Shown: positions 19,206-28,729 of the stretch, piece after piece | How positions within the stretch are numbered: the first letter of the stretch is position 1 | Layout of the letters: every line of letters starts with the position of its first letter | Made by a program: the position numbers and the translations under genes | Source: Prochlorococcus sp. AG-402-B19 | Lineage (GTDB): Bacteria > Cyanobacteriota > Cyanobacteriia > PCC-6307 > Cyanobiaceae | Assembly (NCBI GenBank): GCA_003279615.1 | Contig: QCHM01000002.1 | Coordinates: forward strand, 62,001-126,000 | DNA: 64,000 bases | Reading direction: 5' to 3' | Notes under the pieces: model-generated | The model's input: only the letters and a program-made list of their open reading frames with translations | What the model was told of the DNA's origin: nothing | Database searches by the model: none

Positions 19206-20594
19206 CTACTTGCCAATACAGAATTTTGAAAATATATTATCAAGTAAGCTTTCTGTTAAATCATCTCCTGTTAGTTCTCCTAAATGATTAATGGCTTGTC
19301 TTAAATCGATAGTCCAAAAATCCCAAGGCAGCTTTTCATCAAAAATCTTATCTATATTCTCTAGTGAATCGATTGCCAACTTAGCTAGATCTAATTGCCT
19401 TTCATTTAGTGCAATATCTAACCCATGAGATTGAGAAGAACCGCATAATTTTAGCAGATAATTAATTAGATCTATTTCTCCTTGTCCAGTTTTTGCACTT
19501 ATTATCACTATATTATCTTTTTCTAATATTTTTTCTTTGTCTAAAGAATAACCATCTTTTAAATCAGATTTATTTCCAACGATTAATAGTGGAATGCTTT
19601 TGGGAATTTGTTTTAGTATTGACTCATCCTCAGTTGACCATCCGCTTGAATAATCAAAAATCAATATAATTAGATCAGTTTGATTTAAAGCTTTTTGCGT
19701 TCTAGCAATACCAATTTGTTCGATGATATTTTTAGTTTCTCTTATACCTGCAGTATCAATAAAAGTTACAGGTACACCTTCTAATACAATCTCACTTTCT
19801 AAAAGATCTCTAGTTGTTCCAGGTAGATCTGTAACAATGGCTTTTTCTTTTTGAGAAAGCCTATTCATTAATGAGCTTTTTCCGACATTAGGTTTTCCTA
19901 TCAGCGTAACTTTTAAGCCAGAACGAACCCATGACACTCTTTTAGTATTATCTATTAGTTCGTTGATATCTTTTCTAATTGCGATAATTTCATTTTTTAC
20001 ATTTTTTTCTTCCAAAGGTGGAAGATCTTCCTCAAAATCTATTCTTGCTTCGATTTCAGTGAGTTGCTCTAATAAGCGATGTCTTATTGATTGAATTGTA
20101 GATTGAATATTTCCTTCAATTCCATTCATAGCAATTTCTGCCGCTTTTTGACTTCTTGCTGAAATTAGTTCACTAATTGACTCTGCCTGAGTCAGGCTTA
20201 GACGACCATTAAGAACTGCTCTTTGACTAAACTCACCTGGTTCTGCTCTTCTAGCCTTGGGGCTATCTAATATTCTTTCAAGGATCTTTTGGACTGTAAT
20301 AATCCCTCCATGGCAATGAATTTCTACTACATCTTCACCTGTATAGCTTCGCGGACCTTTCATTATTAGGATTAAGACTTCATCTATATATTTTTTTTGA
20401 TTTGCTTCGATTACATGTCCGTAAAGCACTTTGTGAGTATTCCAAGGCTGCATTCCAGGTATATGAACAATATTTTTACTGATCTCAATTGCTGAGGATC
20501 CAGAAATCCTAATCACAGCAATACTTCCTTGGCCGGGGGAAACGGCAGTTGCGATTGCAGCAATAGTATCTTCAGTAGGGGAAAACGAATTCAT
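19206..20594 (-). CDS. mnmE: tRNA uridine-5-carboxymethylaminomethyl modification GTPase
   Basis: MnmE (TrmE), with MnmG, modifies the wobble uridine of several tRNAs. The 462-residue protein has the N-terminal folate-binding domain (DTIAAIATAVSPGQGSIAV), a helical domain, an inserted GTPase domain with G1 GKPNVGKSS, G3 DTAGI and G4 GNKSDL, and the C-terminal CIGK motif with the essential Cys. All expected parts are present. It diverges from the DUF2062-like gene. Confidence 0.95.
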   Translation of the reverse strand: MNSFSPTEDTIAAIATAVSPGQGSIAVIRISGSSAIEISKNIVHIPGMQPWNTHKVLYGHVIEANQKKYIDEVLILIMKGPRSYTGEDVVEIHCHGGIITVQKILERILDSPKARRAEPGEFSQRAVLNGRLSLTQAESISELISARSQKAAEIAMNGIEGNIQSTIQSIRHRLLEQLTEIEARIDFEEDLPPLEEKNVKNEIIAIRKDINELIDNTKRVSWVRSGLKVTLIGKPNVGKSSLMNRLSQKEKAIVTDLPGTTRDLLESEIVLEGVPVTFIDTAGIRETKNIIEQIGIARTQKALNQTDLIILIFDYSSGWSTEDESILKQIPKSIPLLIVGNKSDLKDGYSLDKEKILEKDNIVIISAKTGQGEIDLINYLLKLCGSSQSHGLDIALNERQLDLAKLAIDSLENIDKIFDEKLPWDFWTIDLRQAINHLGELTGDDLTESLLDNIFSKFCIGK

Positions 20595-20666
20595 TACTCA
20601 ATTCTCACGCAATCTTCACTAAGATTGAATATGGTTTTCCTTTTTATAAACAAGATTTTCTATAAT

Positions 20667-21131
20667 ATGAGAAAAATCTTCCTCAATTTAATAAAAAGAA
20701 TTCGTAAATTTATATCTTGGCTTTGGAATCAAGAAGGTTCGTCCGCTCAGAGAGCATTAGGTTTTGGTGTGGGAATATTTAGTGGTTGCTTCCCATTCTT
20801 TGGCTTTCAAACTTTGATGGGCGTATTTTTAGCAAAAGTTTTTAAGGGGAATAGCCTCTTGGCGGCTGTGGGAACCTGGATAAGTAATCCATTTACTTAT
20901 ATACCTCTTTATTATTTCAATTATAGAGTAGGTTCATTATTGCTTGATGCAGATCTCGATATAGTTGATTTTGATTATACAACTACAACGCAGTTGTGGT
21001 CTCAAGGTTGGTATCTAAGTTCTCGACTTTTGACTGGATCAATATGCGTGGGCCTTGTGACTGGTATCGTTGGTGGATTTTGTTTATATTTTCCACTCAA
21101 GAAATTTTCTAATATAGTAAAAAACTATTAA
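20667..21131 (+). CDS. DUF2062-like membrane protein
   Basis: This protein of about 154 residues from ATG 20667 has a basic N-terminus (MRKIFLNLIKRIRKFISWLW) and several hydrophobic segments. SAQRALGFGVGIFSGCFPFFG followed by NPFTYIPLYY is typical of the DUF2062 family of small inner-membrane proteins. Upstream in-frame starts at 20631 and 20529 exist, but the latter would overlap mnmE. Function is unknown. It converges on relA/spoT with a 39-bp gap. Confidence 0.78.
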   Translation: MRKIFLNLIKRIRKFISWLWNQEGSSAQRALGFGVGIFSGCFPFFGFQTLMGVFLAKVFKGNSLLAAVGTWISNPFTYIPLYYFNYRVGSLLLDADLDIVDFDYTTTTQLWSQGWYLSSRLLTGSICVGLVTGIVGGFCLYFPLKKFSNIVKNY

Positions 21132-21170
21132 TTATATTTTTTTTGAGAACGTTTGATTCATTCGAAAACA

Positions 21171-23546
21171 TTAATTTATCCCTGTTCTCGCGATATCTAA
21201 AACATCAACCATTGAGCGTATTTGATTAATGGTAATTTCTAATTGATTAACACTTTCTAGCTCAACTCTAAGATCTATGCATGCAGGTTTCCCATAAGAT
21301 GTCTTTACTCTTGCATCGATTACATTAATACTTCTATCTGAAAGTCTCATTAATATATCTTTAAGTACTCCAACTCGGTCAATCACCTCAATTCTTAGTT
21401 GAATAGGAAATTTTTCTTCTTTGGTGTGTATATTGTTATTCCACTTGACTGATAGCCTTCTATTTGTAGGTATAGATTGAATATTAACACAAGTAGTACG
21501 ATGTATAGTGATACCATGATTGCCAAGTGCAATTGTTCCAATTATTGGTTCTCCTGGAAGAGGACTACAACAACCTCCTAGTCTATAGTCAAGCCCCTCT
21601 AGACCAACTATGGGTGAATATTTTGTTTGAGATGTTTTGGATTTATTTGAAGTTAGATTTGCTTGTATTCCAATTTGGTTTGCTAGTTCGATATCACTTA
21701 GCTGAGGTTCAGGTGGTTGATTTTGTACTTTTATTTCTTCTCTAAATCTATTAATTACTTGATTTAAGGTTAAGGCTCCAAATCCAAGTGCAGCTAGTAA
21801 ATCTTCCGTTGACTTGAGGTTGCACCTTTCAGCAACCTTTATTATTGCTTCACTTTTGAGTAGATTATCAATTCCTTTGCGACCAAATTCTTGTTCTAGT
21901 AATTCCTTCCCTCTTAAGATTGTTTCTTGACGATGACTTTTTTTATACCATTGCCTGATGCGATTTCTAGCGGTGGGAGTAGCAACATAATTTAACCAAT
22001 CTAAGCTTGGGTGTGAGCTTTTGTGGGTGAGAATTTCAACGAAATCTCCATTTTCTAGAGGTGTTGATAGCATACATAGTCGATCATTAATTCTTGCGCC
22101 ATTGCAATGATTTCCTATTTCAGAGTGAATACGATAAGCAAAATCGATTGCTGTTGATCCATTTCTTAATCCCAAAACATCTCCTTTTGGAGTAAAAACA
22201 AATACTTCCTCATCAAATAAATCCTCTTTAATTGAAGCTAGGTAGTCATTATGGTCATCAACTCCATCCTCTTGTTGCCATTCAACCAATTGACGAAGCC
22301 AATTAAATTTTTCTGAATCAGGATTAGCAGGAGACCCTCCTTCTTTATACTTCCAGTGAGCAGCTATTCCGAATTCAGAAACCCGATGCATTTCTGGCGT
22401 TCTAATTTGCACTTCAATAGGTCGATGCCTGCCAATAACCGCTGTATGTAGTGACTGGTAGCCATTCGGTTTTGGGAGACCTATATAATCTTTAAAACGT
22501 CCAGGTATTGGTCTGAAAGTATCATGAACAACAGCGAGAGCTCGATAACATGTCTCGACATCTGAGACAAGAATTCTAAGAGCGGCAACATCAAAAATTT
22601 CGTGAAATTCTTTTTGTTGCCTTTGCATTTTGCTCCAAATTCCATATAAATGCTTTGGCCTACCACTAACTTCGCAATGGTTAAGTCCTGCTGAGTTCAA
22701 GCGATCTCTTAGTAATTGAACAGTTACATTTAATCTTTCTTCTCGTTCACTACGTTTACTAGCTATTTGTTGTTGAATTTCTCGAAAGGAATCTGGTTCT
22801 AAAAGTTTAAAGGCTAAATCCTCAAGTTCCCATTTGAATCGCCCTATCCCTAGACGGTTTGCAAGCGGAGCATAAATTTCTCTTGTTTCTTTAGCTATTC
22901 GAGTTTGTTTCTCTTGGTCTAAGTAACTAATAGTACGCATATTGTGAAGTCTATCTGCAAGCTTTACTAATACAACTCGAATATCGCTAGCCATGGCTAG
23001 AAACATTTTGCGTAAGTTTTCTGCTTGAGCTTCTGTTCGATTATTAAAATGTATTCCACCTAGTTTCGTAACCCCTTCTACTAAATATCTAACTTCATTG
23101 CCAAAATAACCCTCCAGTTGTTCTGGAGTGATTTCTGTGTCTTCGACGACGTCATGTAAAAAACCTGCTGCAATCACACTAGCGCTTGCACCTATCTCTC
23201 TCAATAAATCTGCTACTGCAACTGGATGAGTTATATAAGGTTCACCACTTTTTCTGTATTGTCCTTTATGTAATTGAAATGCCAGATCAAAAGCAGCAAC
23301 TAATAACGCTTCAGAATCTCTCGGACAACTTGCTCCTATCCCGGGTGGAATATTTTTAATGCAATCCTTTAACCACTCTGGCAAAATAATTTCATAATCA
23401 TCGATATGTTTAATCTGATGTGCTCTTAATTCAGGTTGGCCACCAAAAAATTCATCGCAGACAATATTGGTCTGGTTTGAATTACGTGCAGAGGTGACTT
23501 TAGGCATCAGCACCGGGAATTGATTTATTTTATTCAAACTCAACAT
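21171..23546 (-). CDS. spoT: Bifunctional (p)ppGpp synthetase/hydrolase
   Basis: This RelA/SpoT homologue controls the stringent alarmone. Over 791 residues it has an HD hydrolase domain with intact HDVVED at 131-136, a synthetase domain (FHEIFDVAALRI, FKDYIGLPKPNGYQSLHTAV), a TGS domain (VFTPKGDVLGLRNGSTAIDFAY) and a C-terminal ACT domain (LRIEVIDRVGVLKDIL). Both activities therefore look intact. The start is uncertain: an internal ATG at 23507 would remove 13 poorly conserved residues and leave more room for the divergent ABC gene, which otherwise starts only 16 bp away. Confidence 0.93.
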   Translation of the reverse strand: MLSLNKINQFPVLMPKVTSARNSNQTNIVCDEFFGGQPELRAHQIKHIDDYEIILPEWLKDCIKNIPPGIGASCPRDSEALLVAAFDLAFQLHKGQYRKSGEPYITHPVAVADLLREIGASASVIAAGFLHDVVEDTEITPEQLEGYFGNEVRYLVEGVTKLGGIHFNNRTEAQAENLRKMFLAMASDIRVVLVKLADRLHNMRTISYLDQEKQTRIAKETREIYAPLANRLGIGRFKWELEDLAFKLLEPDSFREIQQQIASKRSEREERLNVTVQLLRDRLNSAGLNHCEVSGRPKHLYGIWSKMQRQQKEFHEIFDVAALRILVSDVETCYRALAVVHDTFRPIPGRFKDYIGLPKPNGYQSLHTAVIGRHRPIEVQIRTPEMHRVSEFGIAAHWKYKEGGSPANPDSEKFNWLRQLVEWQQEDGVDDHNDYLASIKEDLFDEEVFVFTPKGDVLGLRNGSTAIDFAYRIHSEIGNHCNGARINDRLCMLSTPLENGDFVEILTHKSSHPSLDWLNYVATPTARNRIRQWYKKSHRQETILRGKELLEQEFGRKGIDNLLKSEAIIKVAERCNLKSTEDLLAALGFGALTLNQVINRFREEIKVQNQPPEPQLSDIELANQIGIQANLTSNKSKTSQTKYSPIVGLEGLDYRLGGCCSPLPGEPIIGTIALGNHGITIHRTTCVNIQSIPTNRRLSVKWNNNIHTKEEKFPIQLRIEVIDRVGVLKDILMRLSDRSINVIDARVKTSYGKPACIDLRVELESVNQLEITINQIRSMVDVLDIARTGIN

Positions 23547-23562
23547 TTCTAGCTACTTTTTT

Positions 23563-25164
23563 ATGAATATTTCATCAAAAGAAGTTTTAAAGATAAATAA
23601 ACTAAATGCTATATATCCAAATAGCTCTACTTACGTGTTAAATGGATTAGATCTGAAAATGAATAGTGGAGATAGGCTTGCATTAGTTGGTAGTTCAGGA
23701 TGTGGTAAAAGTACTGTTGCGAAGGCTGTAATGCAGCTTCTTCCTAATGGAAGTGCTTGTTATGGAGAGATCTTTTTAAATGGAAAAAATGTATTAAAAT
23801 TAGATAAGGTTTCTTTGCAAAATATAAGAGGGAGAGAAGTTGGATTGATATTTCAGGATCCAATGTCACGTTTAAATCCATTAATGTCTATTGGTGATCA
23901 TCTAGTTGATACTTATAGAGCCCATGACAAAACTTCATCTATTACTGGCTTAGTCGAAAAAGCTAAAAGGTTATTAGAAAAAGTTGGGATTGATCCCCTA
24001 AGGTTTAATTCTTTTCCGCATGAATTTAGTGGTGGAATGAGACAACGTGTTGCAATTGCCCTAGCAATTTCATTAAGCCCAGCATTGATAATTGCTGATG
24101 AACCTACAACAAGTTTAGATACAATAATTTCTAATCAAATCATGAGTGAATTGATTTCACTTTGTGATGAAATTGGAACTGCCTTATTATTAATTAGTCA
24201 TGATTTATCTATGGTTTATAAATGGTGTAATAAAATTGCAATACTTGATTATGGTCAGATAATAGAATCTGGAAATATTAGGGAGGTAGTTGGTCAACCA
24301 AAAACTGATATTGCTAAAAGATTAGTCAATTCAATTAAAGTTTTAGAGGGTTCTGAAAGAGGAAAAATTGAAAATCGGACTGAATTATTGAAAGTTAATA
24401 GCTTACGTTGCTGGCATAAACTAGGCTTTTCGCCATTCAATTCTGTTTGGTTGAAAGCTGTTAATGAAGTTAGCTTTTCACTTTATCAAGGCGAAACCCT
24501 TGGCATTGTAGGGCCTTCAGGATGTGGAAAAAGCACTCTCTGTAGAGCTTTGGTTGGTTTATTGCCTACTCGAGGAGGAAGCATTATTTTCCGTGGAAAG
24601 AATATTTTAAATATCGATGGAAAATCTTTAAAACAATTACGCAAATATATTCAAATTATTTTTCAAGATCCTTGTGCTTGCTTGAATCCTAAAATGTCAG
24701 TCATTGATGCAATTATGGATCCAATCCTTATTCATAATTTGTTAAACCGGTCAAATGCTAGAGAGAAAGCTCGTAAGCTTTTAGCTCTGGTTGGTTTAAC
24801 CCCGATAGAAGTATATGAAAAACGTTTTCCTTCTCAACTTTCAGGAGGGCAACAGCAAAGAGTAGCGATTGCGAGGGCCCTTGCACTTGATCCAAAAATA
24901 CTTTTATGTGATGAAAGTGTCAGTATGCTAGATGCAGAAATTCAAGCGGAAATCCTGGATTTGCTTCGCTCTTTGCAAGAAAAATTGAAATTATCTATTT
25001 TATTTATAACTCACGACTTATCCGTCGCAGCAGGATTTTGTCATAGAGTATTAGTTTTTGATAAGGGAAAAATTATCGAAGAGAATTCCGGTCAAAACAT
25101 GTTAAATAATCCTAAAAAACACTTAACAAAAAAGATGGTTAATGCATCTCCTAGATTGCTATAA
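23563..25164 (+). CDS. ABC transporter ATPase with two fused nucleotide-binding domains (Dpp/Opp type)
   Basis: The 533-residue protein contains two complete ATPase domains, as in fused DppD-DppF or GsiA-type subunits of peptide or metal importers. Domain 1 has Walker A GSSGCGKST, FQDPMSRLNP and signature FSGGMRQRVAIA; domain 2 has GPSGCGKST, FQDPCACLNP and LSGGQQQRVAIARAL, with matching Walker B motifs. The C-terminal region is short. No permease or substrate-binding protein gene is in the window, so the transported substrate is unknown. Its 3' end overlaps the convergent rluD-like gene by 14 bp. Confidence 0.9.
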   Translation: MNISSKEVLKINKLNAIYPNSSTYVLNGLDLKMNSGDRLALVGSSGCGKSTVAKAVMQLLPNGSACYGEIFLNGKNVLKLDKVSLQNIRGREVGLIFQDPMSRLNPLMSIGDHLVDTYRAHDKTSSITGLVEKAKRLLEKVGIDPLRFNSFPHEFSGGMRQRVAIALAISLSPALIIADEPTTSLDTIISNQIMSELISLCDEIGTALLLISHDLSMVYKWCNKIAILDYGQIIESGNIREVVGQPKTDIAKRLVNSIKVLEGSERGKIENRTELLKVNSLRCWHKLGFSPFNSVWLKAVNEVSFSLYQGETLGIVGPSGCGKSTLCRALVGLLPTRGGSIIFRGKNILNIDGKSLKQLRKYIQIIFQDPCACLNPKMSVIDAIMDPILIHNLLNRSNAREKARKLLALVGLTPIEVYEKRFPSQLSGGQQQRVAIARALALDPKILLCDESVSMLDAEIQAEILDLLRSLQEKLKLSILFITHDLSVAAGFCHRVLVFDKGKIIEENSGQNMLNNPKKHLTKKMVNASPRLL

Positions 25165-26131
25165 TCACATCATTATTTGCTCCTAATACTTTTAAAAGAC
25201 GCGAGAAATCTTGAGGTATTGGTGCTGAGAATTTCATTTTCTCTAATGTTATTGGGTGTATTAAACCTAATTCAATTGCGTGTAATGCTTGACCATTGAG
25301 ATTGATAGGTAATTTTTTACATCTGCTGTAAGTTTGGTCTCCAAGAATGGGATGACCTATGTGTGCACTATGAACACGAATTTGATGTGTTCGACCCGTA
25401 TCAAGTTTGAATTTAAGCAGAGAAAAATTCCCAAGGTTTTTAACTAATTTCCAGTGGGTGCAAGCATATCTACCAGATTCATCATCAACTACAGCATACT
25501 TTTTTCTATCTTTGGGATGTCTACCAATAGACCCTATGATCATACCTTCATTGTCTTTAATAGCTCCATGCACCACAGCAATATAATTTCTTGACGCAAC
25601 TCTTTTTTGTATTTGAATTTGAAGTTTAACTAAGGTTTCTTGAGTTTTTGCTACTACGATGCATCCAGTGGTGTCTTTATCTAATCGATGAACTATTCCA
25701 GGTCTTAATTTACCTCCGATGCCAGGTAGATCTGGGCAATGATTAATTAAACCATTAACTAAAGTTCCTGATTTATTTCCTGGTGCAGGATGAACTGCTA
25801 TTCCCGCTGATTTATTAATAACTATCAAATGATCATCTTCATATAAAATATCTAAATCAATTTTTTCTGGCTTTAAGTAAGGAAGAGGCTCCGGAGGGGG
25901 AACCCAAAGTTGAATGATATCACCAGGCCTGACGGGCGTTTTTGCTTTTCCAGTTTTACCGTTGACTTTTGCGAACCCTGCTTCGATGAATTTCTGTATA
26001 TGAGCTCTACTTTGCTCGGATCGTTGGCTTACTAGCCATCTATCAAGCCGCATTGGTAAAGGTCTCTTGTATTCACGCTCAAATAATTCTCCTTTGCCTT
26101 GCCCAAATTCTTGTTTTATTTCTTTATGCAT
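25151..26131 (-). CDS. rluD: 23S rRNA pseudouridine synthase (RluD type)
   Basis: This RluA-family enzyme converts uridines to pseudouridines in rRNA. In 326 residues it has an N-terminal S4 RNA-binding domain (about 25-75; RLDRWLVSQRS, FAKVNGKTGKA) and a catalytic domain with GIVHRLDKDTTG, whose Asp is the nucleophile, then GRTHQIRVH. The S4 domain and length favour RluD over RluA, but the exact target is inferred. Its ATG overlaps the rbgA stop by one base (TAATG), suggesting coupled synthesis of two ribosome biogenesis proteins. Confidence 0.88.
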   Translation of the reverse strand: MHKEIKQEFGQGKGELFEREYKRPLPMRLDRWLVSQRSEQSRAHIQKFIEAGFAKVNGKTGKAKTPVRPGDIIQLWVPPPEPLPYLKPEKIDLDILYEDDHLIVINKSAGIAVHPAPGNKSGTLVNGLINHCPDLPGIGGKLRPGIVHRLDKDTTGCIVVAKTQETLVKLQIQIQKRVASRNYIAVVHGAIKDNEGMIIGSIGRHPKDRKKYAVVDDESGRYACTHWKLVKNLGNFSLLKFKLDTGRTHQIRVHSAHIGHPILGDQTYSRCKKLPINLNGQALHAIELGLIHPITLEKMKFSAPIPQDFSRLLKVLGANNDVIIAI

Positions 26132-26994
26132 TATGGTAGTTCAAGAGAAATATTCCCTAATAAATTCTTACGAAAATCATCCAATAGTCTTTGAGACATT
26201 CTCATAGTGTCTCCGGAAGTGTGTCGTTTTGCTGCCGAAAGTAGCCATGTGGCTTTGTCTTTAATATTTTCATTAACAGATATTCCATATCTACTTTGTA
26301 GACACATTGACTTTACTCCAGCTTCTTTGCTGTTTTCTAATTTCTCAAGAAGGCTCATAAAGTGAATGGCTACTTTTTCAGCATCGTACGCGGCTTGCCC
26401 AATATCATCACAGATAGCCAGTTTTAAAGCAGCATTTTGATCTTCCAGTCTAGGAGGTAGAACTCCAGGAGCATCCAAGAGATCAAGGTCTTGCCCTAAT
26501 CTTACCCATCTCAAACTTCTAGTGACGCCAGCTTTTCTTGAACTAGAGACGACTTTTTTTTTAACTAGTCTGTTAATTAGAGCAGATTTACCTACATTAG
26601 GAAAACCAAGAGTTAGCACTCTAATTGCTCGATTTTTCATTCCTCTTTCAAGACGTCGTTGATTTAACTCTTGCCCTGCACGAATAGCTGCTTGTTTCAA
26701 TTGGAGAACCCCTGTTCCAGCTTTTGCATCGCACCACCATGGGACTTTCCCATCTAATCTTAATTTTTTATCCCATGCTTCATAGGCGTCAATATTGATC
26801 ATGTCCTTTCTATTGATAACTAAAAGTTGTTTCTTTCCTGTTAACCATTTTTGAAGATATGGATGAGATGTAGCCAGTGGGATGCGAGCGTCGCGGACCT
26901 CAAACACAAGATCAACTTTATTCAAATGGTCTTTTAATTGTTTTTCTGCTTTAGCAATATGCCCTGGATACCATTGTATTAGCTGCTTGTTCAC
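26131..26994 (-). CDS. rbgA: Ribosome biogenesis GTPase (RbgA/YlqF)
   Basis: RbgA assists late assembly of the large ribosomal subunit. The GTPase motifs are circularly permuted as expected: INRKDM (G4) comes first, then GFPNVGKSALINRL (G1) and LDAPGVL (G3). The N-terminus IQWYPGHIAKAEKQL is the family signature. GTG at 26994 places that signature five residues in and is preferred; the ATG at 27027 would add eleven unconserved residues. It overlaps the downstream rluD-like gene by one base. Confidence 0.92.
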   Translation of the reverse strand: MNKQLIQWYPGHIAKAEKQLKDHLNKVDLVFEVRDARIPLATSHPYLQKWLTGKKQLLVINRKDMINIDAYEAWDKKLRLDGKVPWWCDAKAGTGVLQLKQAAIRAGQELNQRRLERGMKNRAIRVLTLGFPNVGKSALINRLVKKKVVSSSRKAGVTRSLRWVRLGQDLDLLDAPGVLPPRLEDQNAALKLAICDDIGQAAYDAEKVAIHFMSLLEKLENSKEAGVKSMCLQSRYGISVNENIKDKATWLLSAAKRHTSGDTMRMSQRLLDDFRKNLLGNISLELP

Positions 26995-27461
26995 GGAATT
27001 TTCAAAACAATATAGGTGGAAATTCAATAATTTAAGAAATGAAAAATTAATTACTGATTTATTTTCGAAGAGTAGTTTTTAAACTCTAAGTTAAACTTAT
27101 CATCTGAAAAGATTAAATAAGTTAATAATATTCATTAAATTATTTAATCTTTTCAGATGTGACTAGAAATTTTTTGATCAGTACAGATCGATTAAATTAC
27201 AATATTTAATAACTTGCGAATGAAAAAAATATTCCTTAGAAAAAATTCTCGATTTACAAAGTCGCTCTGCAAGCTTTTTCTCCTGGTATTGCAGTAGTTT
27301 GAGAAGAATTTAATTATTCTAAATATTTATTGATAATATCCCAAGGACCTTGATTAGATCCTCAAGGGTTTAGGTAGATTTTTTCTATGTCTTAGTAATT
27401 ACCCATTAGGTGCCTTTCAAGAGCTATGGTCACTCAGTTTCCTTTCTGAATCCAATAAATT
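26995..27461. other. Divergent spacer between rbgA and pgk
   Basis: This 467-bp spacer separates the starts of rbgA (minus) and pgk (plus) and must hold both promoters. It contains the perfect inverted repeat at 27101-27159, listed separately, and a shorter hairpin closer to pgk (CCTTGA near 27350 with TCAAGG downstream). No tRNA fold was seen. A 25-residue frame at ATG 27220 has no ribosome-binding site and is not supported as a gene. The length is unusual for this compact genome, so an RNA gene or complex regulation is possible. Confidence 0.5.
27101..27159. repeat. Perfect 20-bp inverted repeat
   Basis: The left arm at 27101-27120 is exactly complementary to the right arm at 27140-27159, with a 19-bp AT-rich loop. 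Both flanking genes point away from it, so it is not the terminator of either. On the plus strand a run of six T follows 10 bases after the stem, so it could end a short unannotated transcript. It could also be an operator or a relic repeat. Confidence 0.8.
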
Positions 27462-28667
27462 ATGTCTAAGCGTTCCCTGTCAAGTCTCGGCGCTGAAGAC
27501 TTATGCGGCAAACGTGTTTTTGTGAGAGTTGATTTTAATGTCCCATTAGGAGATGAGGGGCAAATAACTGACGACACAAGAATTCGTGCTGCGTTACCAA
27601 CTATTAATGATCTTCTAGAGAAGAGTGCACGAGTTATCCTCTCTGCACATTTTGGGAGACCTAAAGGAAAGGTTAATGAAACGATGCGTTTAACTGCTGT
27701 TGCTCAAAGACTCAGTGAATTGCTTGGCAAAACCGTTGTCAAAACAGAAAGTTGTGTAGGGGCCGAGGCAAAATCAAAAGTAGATGCGATGTCCAATGGT
27801 GATGTTGTTCTTTTAGAAAATGTTCGATTTATTGCTGGTGAAGAACAAAATGATACAGAATTTGCAAAGGAATTAGCTTCTTTAGCAGAAGTTTATGTTA
27901 ATGATGCTTTCGGAGCGGCTCACCGCGCTCATGCCTCAACTGAGGGGGTAACAAAGTTCTTAAGTCCATGTGTGGCGGGTTATTTAATGGAAAAAGAACT
28001 TAAATATTTACAGGGAGCCATAGATCAACCTCAAAAACCCTTAGCGGCAATAGTTGGCGGTTCAAAAGTAAGTAGTAAAATTGGTGTTTTGGAATCTTTG
28101 ATTGATAAATGTGACAAAATAATTGTTGGTGGAGGAATGATATTCACTTTTTACAAAGCCAGAGGATTATCGGTAGGTAATAGTCTTGTTGAAGAAGATA
28201 AGCTTGAATTAGCTAGTGCTTTGGAGAAGAAAGCTAAGGAGAAAGGAGTCGAGTTCCTTTTGCCAACTGACGTTGTATTGGCTGATAAATTTTCTCCCGA
28301 TGCAAATAGTAAAGTTTCAAAAGTAGAATCTATTAGCGAAGGTTGGATGGGATTGGATATTGGTTCAGAATCAGTTGAACTTTTTCAGAATGCTTTGAAA
28401 AGTTGTAAGACTGTTATTTGGAATGGACCAATGGGGGTTTTTGAATTTGAGAAATTTGCAACTGGTACCAATGCGATAGCAAGTACTTTAGCTGAATTAA
28501 GTGCTCAAGGATGTTGCACAATTATTGGAGGTGGAGATTCAGTTGCAGCAGTTGAAAAAGCAGGTTTAGCGAAAAATATGTCTCATATTTCTACTGGGGG
28601 TGGAGCTAGTCTTGAACTTTTGGAAGGGAAAGTGCTTCCTGGAGTATCTGCTCTAGATAATGCTTAA
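27462..28667 (+). CDS. pgk: Phosphoglycerate kinase
   Basis: Pgk interconverts 3-phosphoglycerate and 1,3-bisphosphoglycerate, serving both the Calvin cycle and glycolysis. The 401-residue protein has RVDFNVPL near residue 23, [36 protein letters not shown] (nucleotide region), WNGPMGVFE and [13 protein letters not shown]. All catalytic regions are intact. It stands alone, with a long leader upstream and a strong terminator downstream that is shared with the convergent gene. Confidence 0.97.
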   Translation: MSKRSLSSLGAEDLCGKRVFVRVDFNVPLGDEGQITDDTRIRAALPTINDLLEKSARVILSAHFGRPKGKVNETMRLTAVAQRLSELLGKTVVKTESCVGAEAKSKVDAMSNGDVVLLENVRFIAGEEQNDTEFAKELASLAEVYVNDAFGAAHRAHASTEGVTKFLSPCVAGYLMEKELKYLQGAIDQPQKPLAAIVGGSKVSSKIGVLESLIDKCDKIIVGGGMIFTFYKARGLSVGNSLVEEDKLELASALEKKAKEKGVEFLLPTDVVLADKFSPDANSKVSKVESISEGWMGLDIGSESVELFQNALKSCKTVIWNGPMGVFEFEKFATGTNAIASTLAELSAQGCCTIIGGGDSVAAVEKAGLAKNMSHISTGGGASLELLEGKVLPGVSALDNA

Positions 28668-28691
28668 TATTTAAAATTTAATTCTTCAATT

Positions 28692-28729
28692 ATAAAGGTA
28701 GATATTTATAAATCTACCTTTATTTTTTT
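28692..28729. terminator. Bidirectional terminator between pgk and the exported hypothetical gene
   Basis: A 12-bp perfect stem is formed by 28692-28703 and 28712-28723 with an 8-base loop, followed by a T run to 28729. It lies 24 bp after the pgk stop. The right arm lies inside the last codons of the convergent gene, so one structure could serve both strands, though the minus-strand T run is short. Confidence 0.82.

Noticed and set aside
20529-20666. N-terminal extension of the DUF2062-like protein from TTG 20529
   Set aside because: It would overlap the mnmE start region and has no family-like sequence; ATG 20667 fits better.
27220-27297. 25-residue frame MKKIFLRKNS... before pgk
   Set aside because: No ribosome-binding site and an amino-acid composition expected from A-rich DNA.
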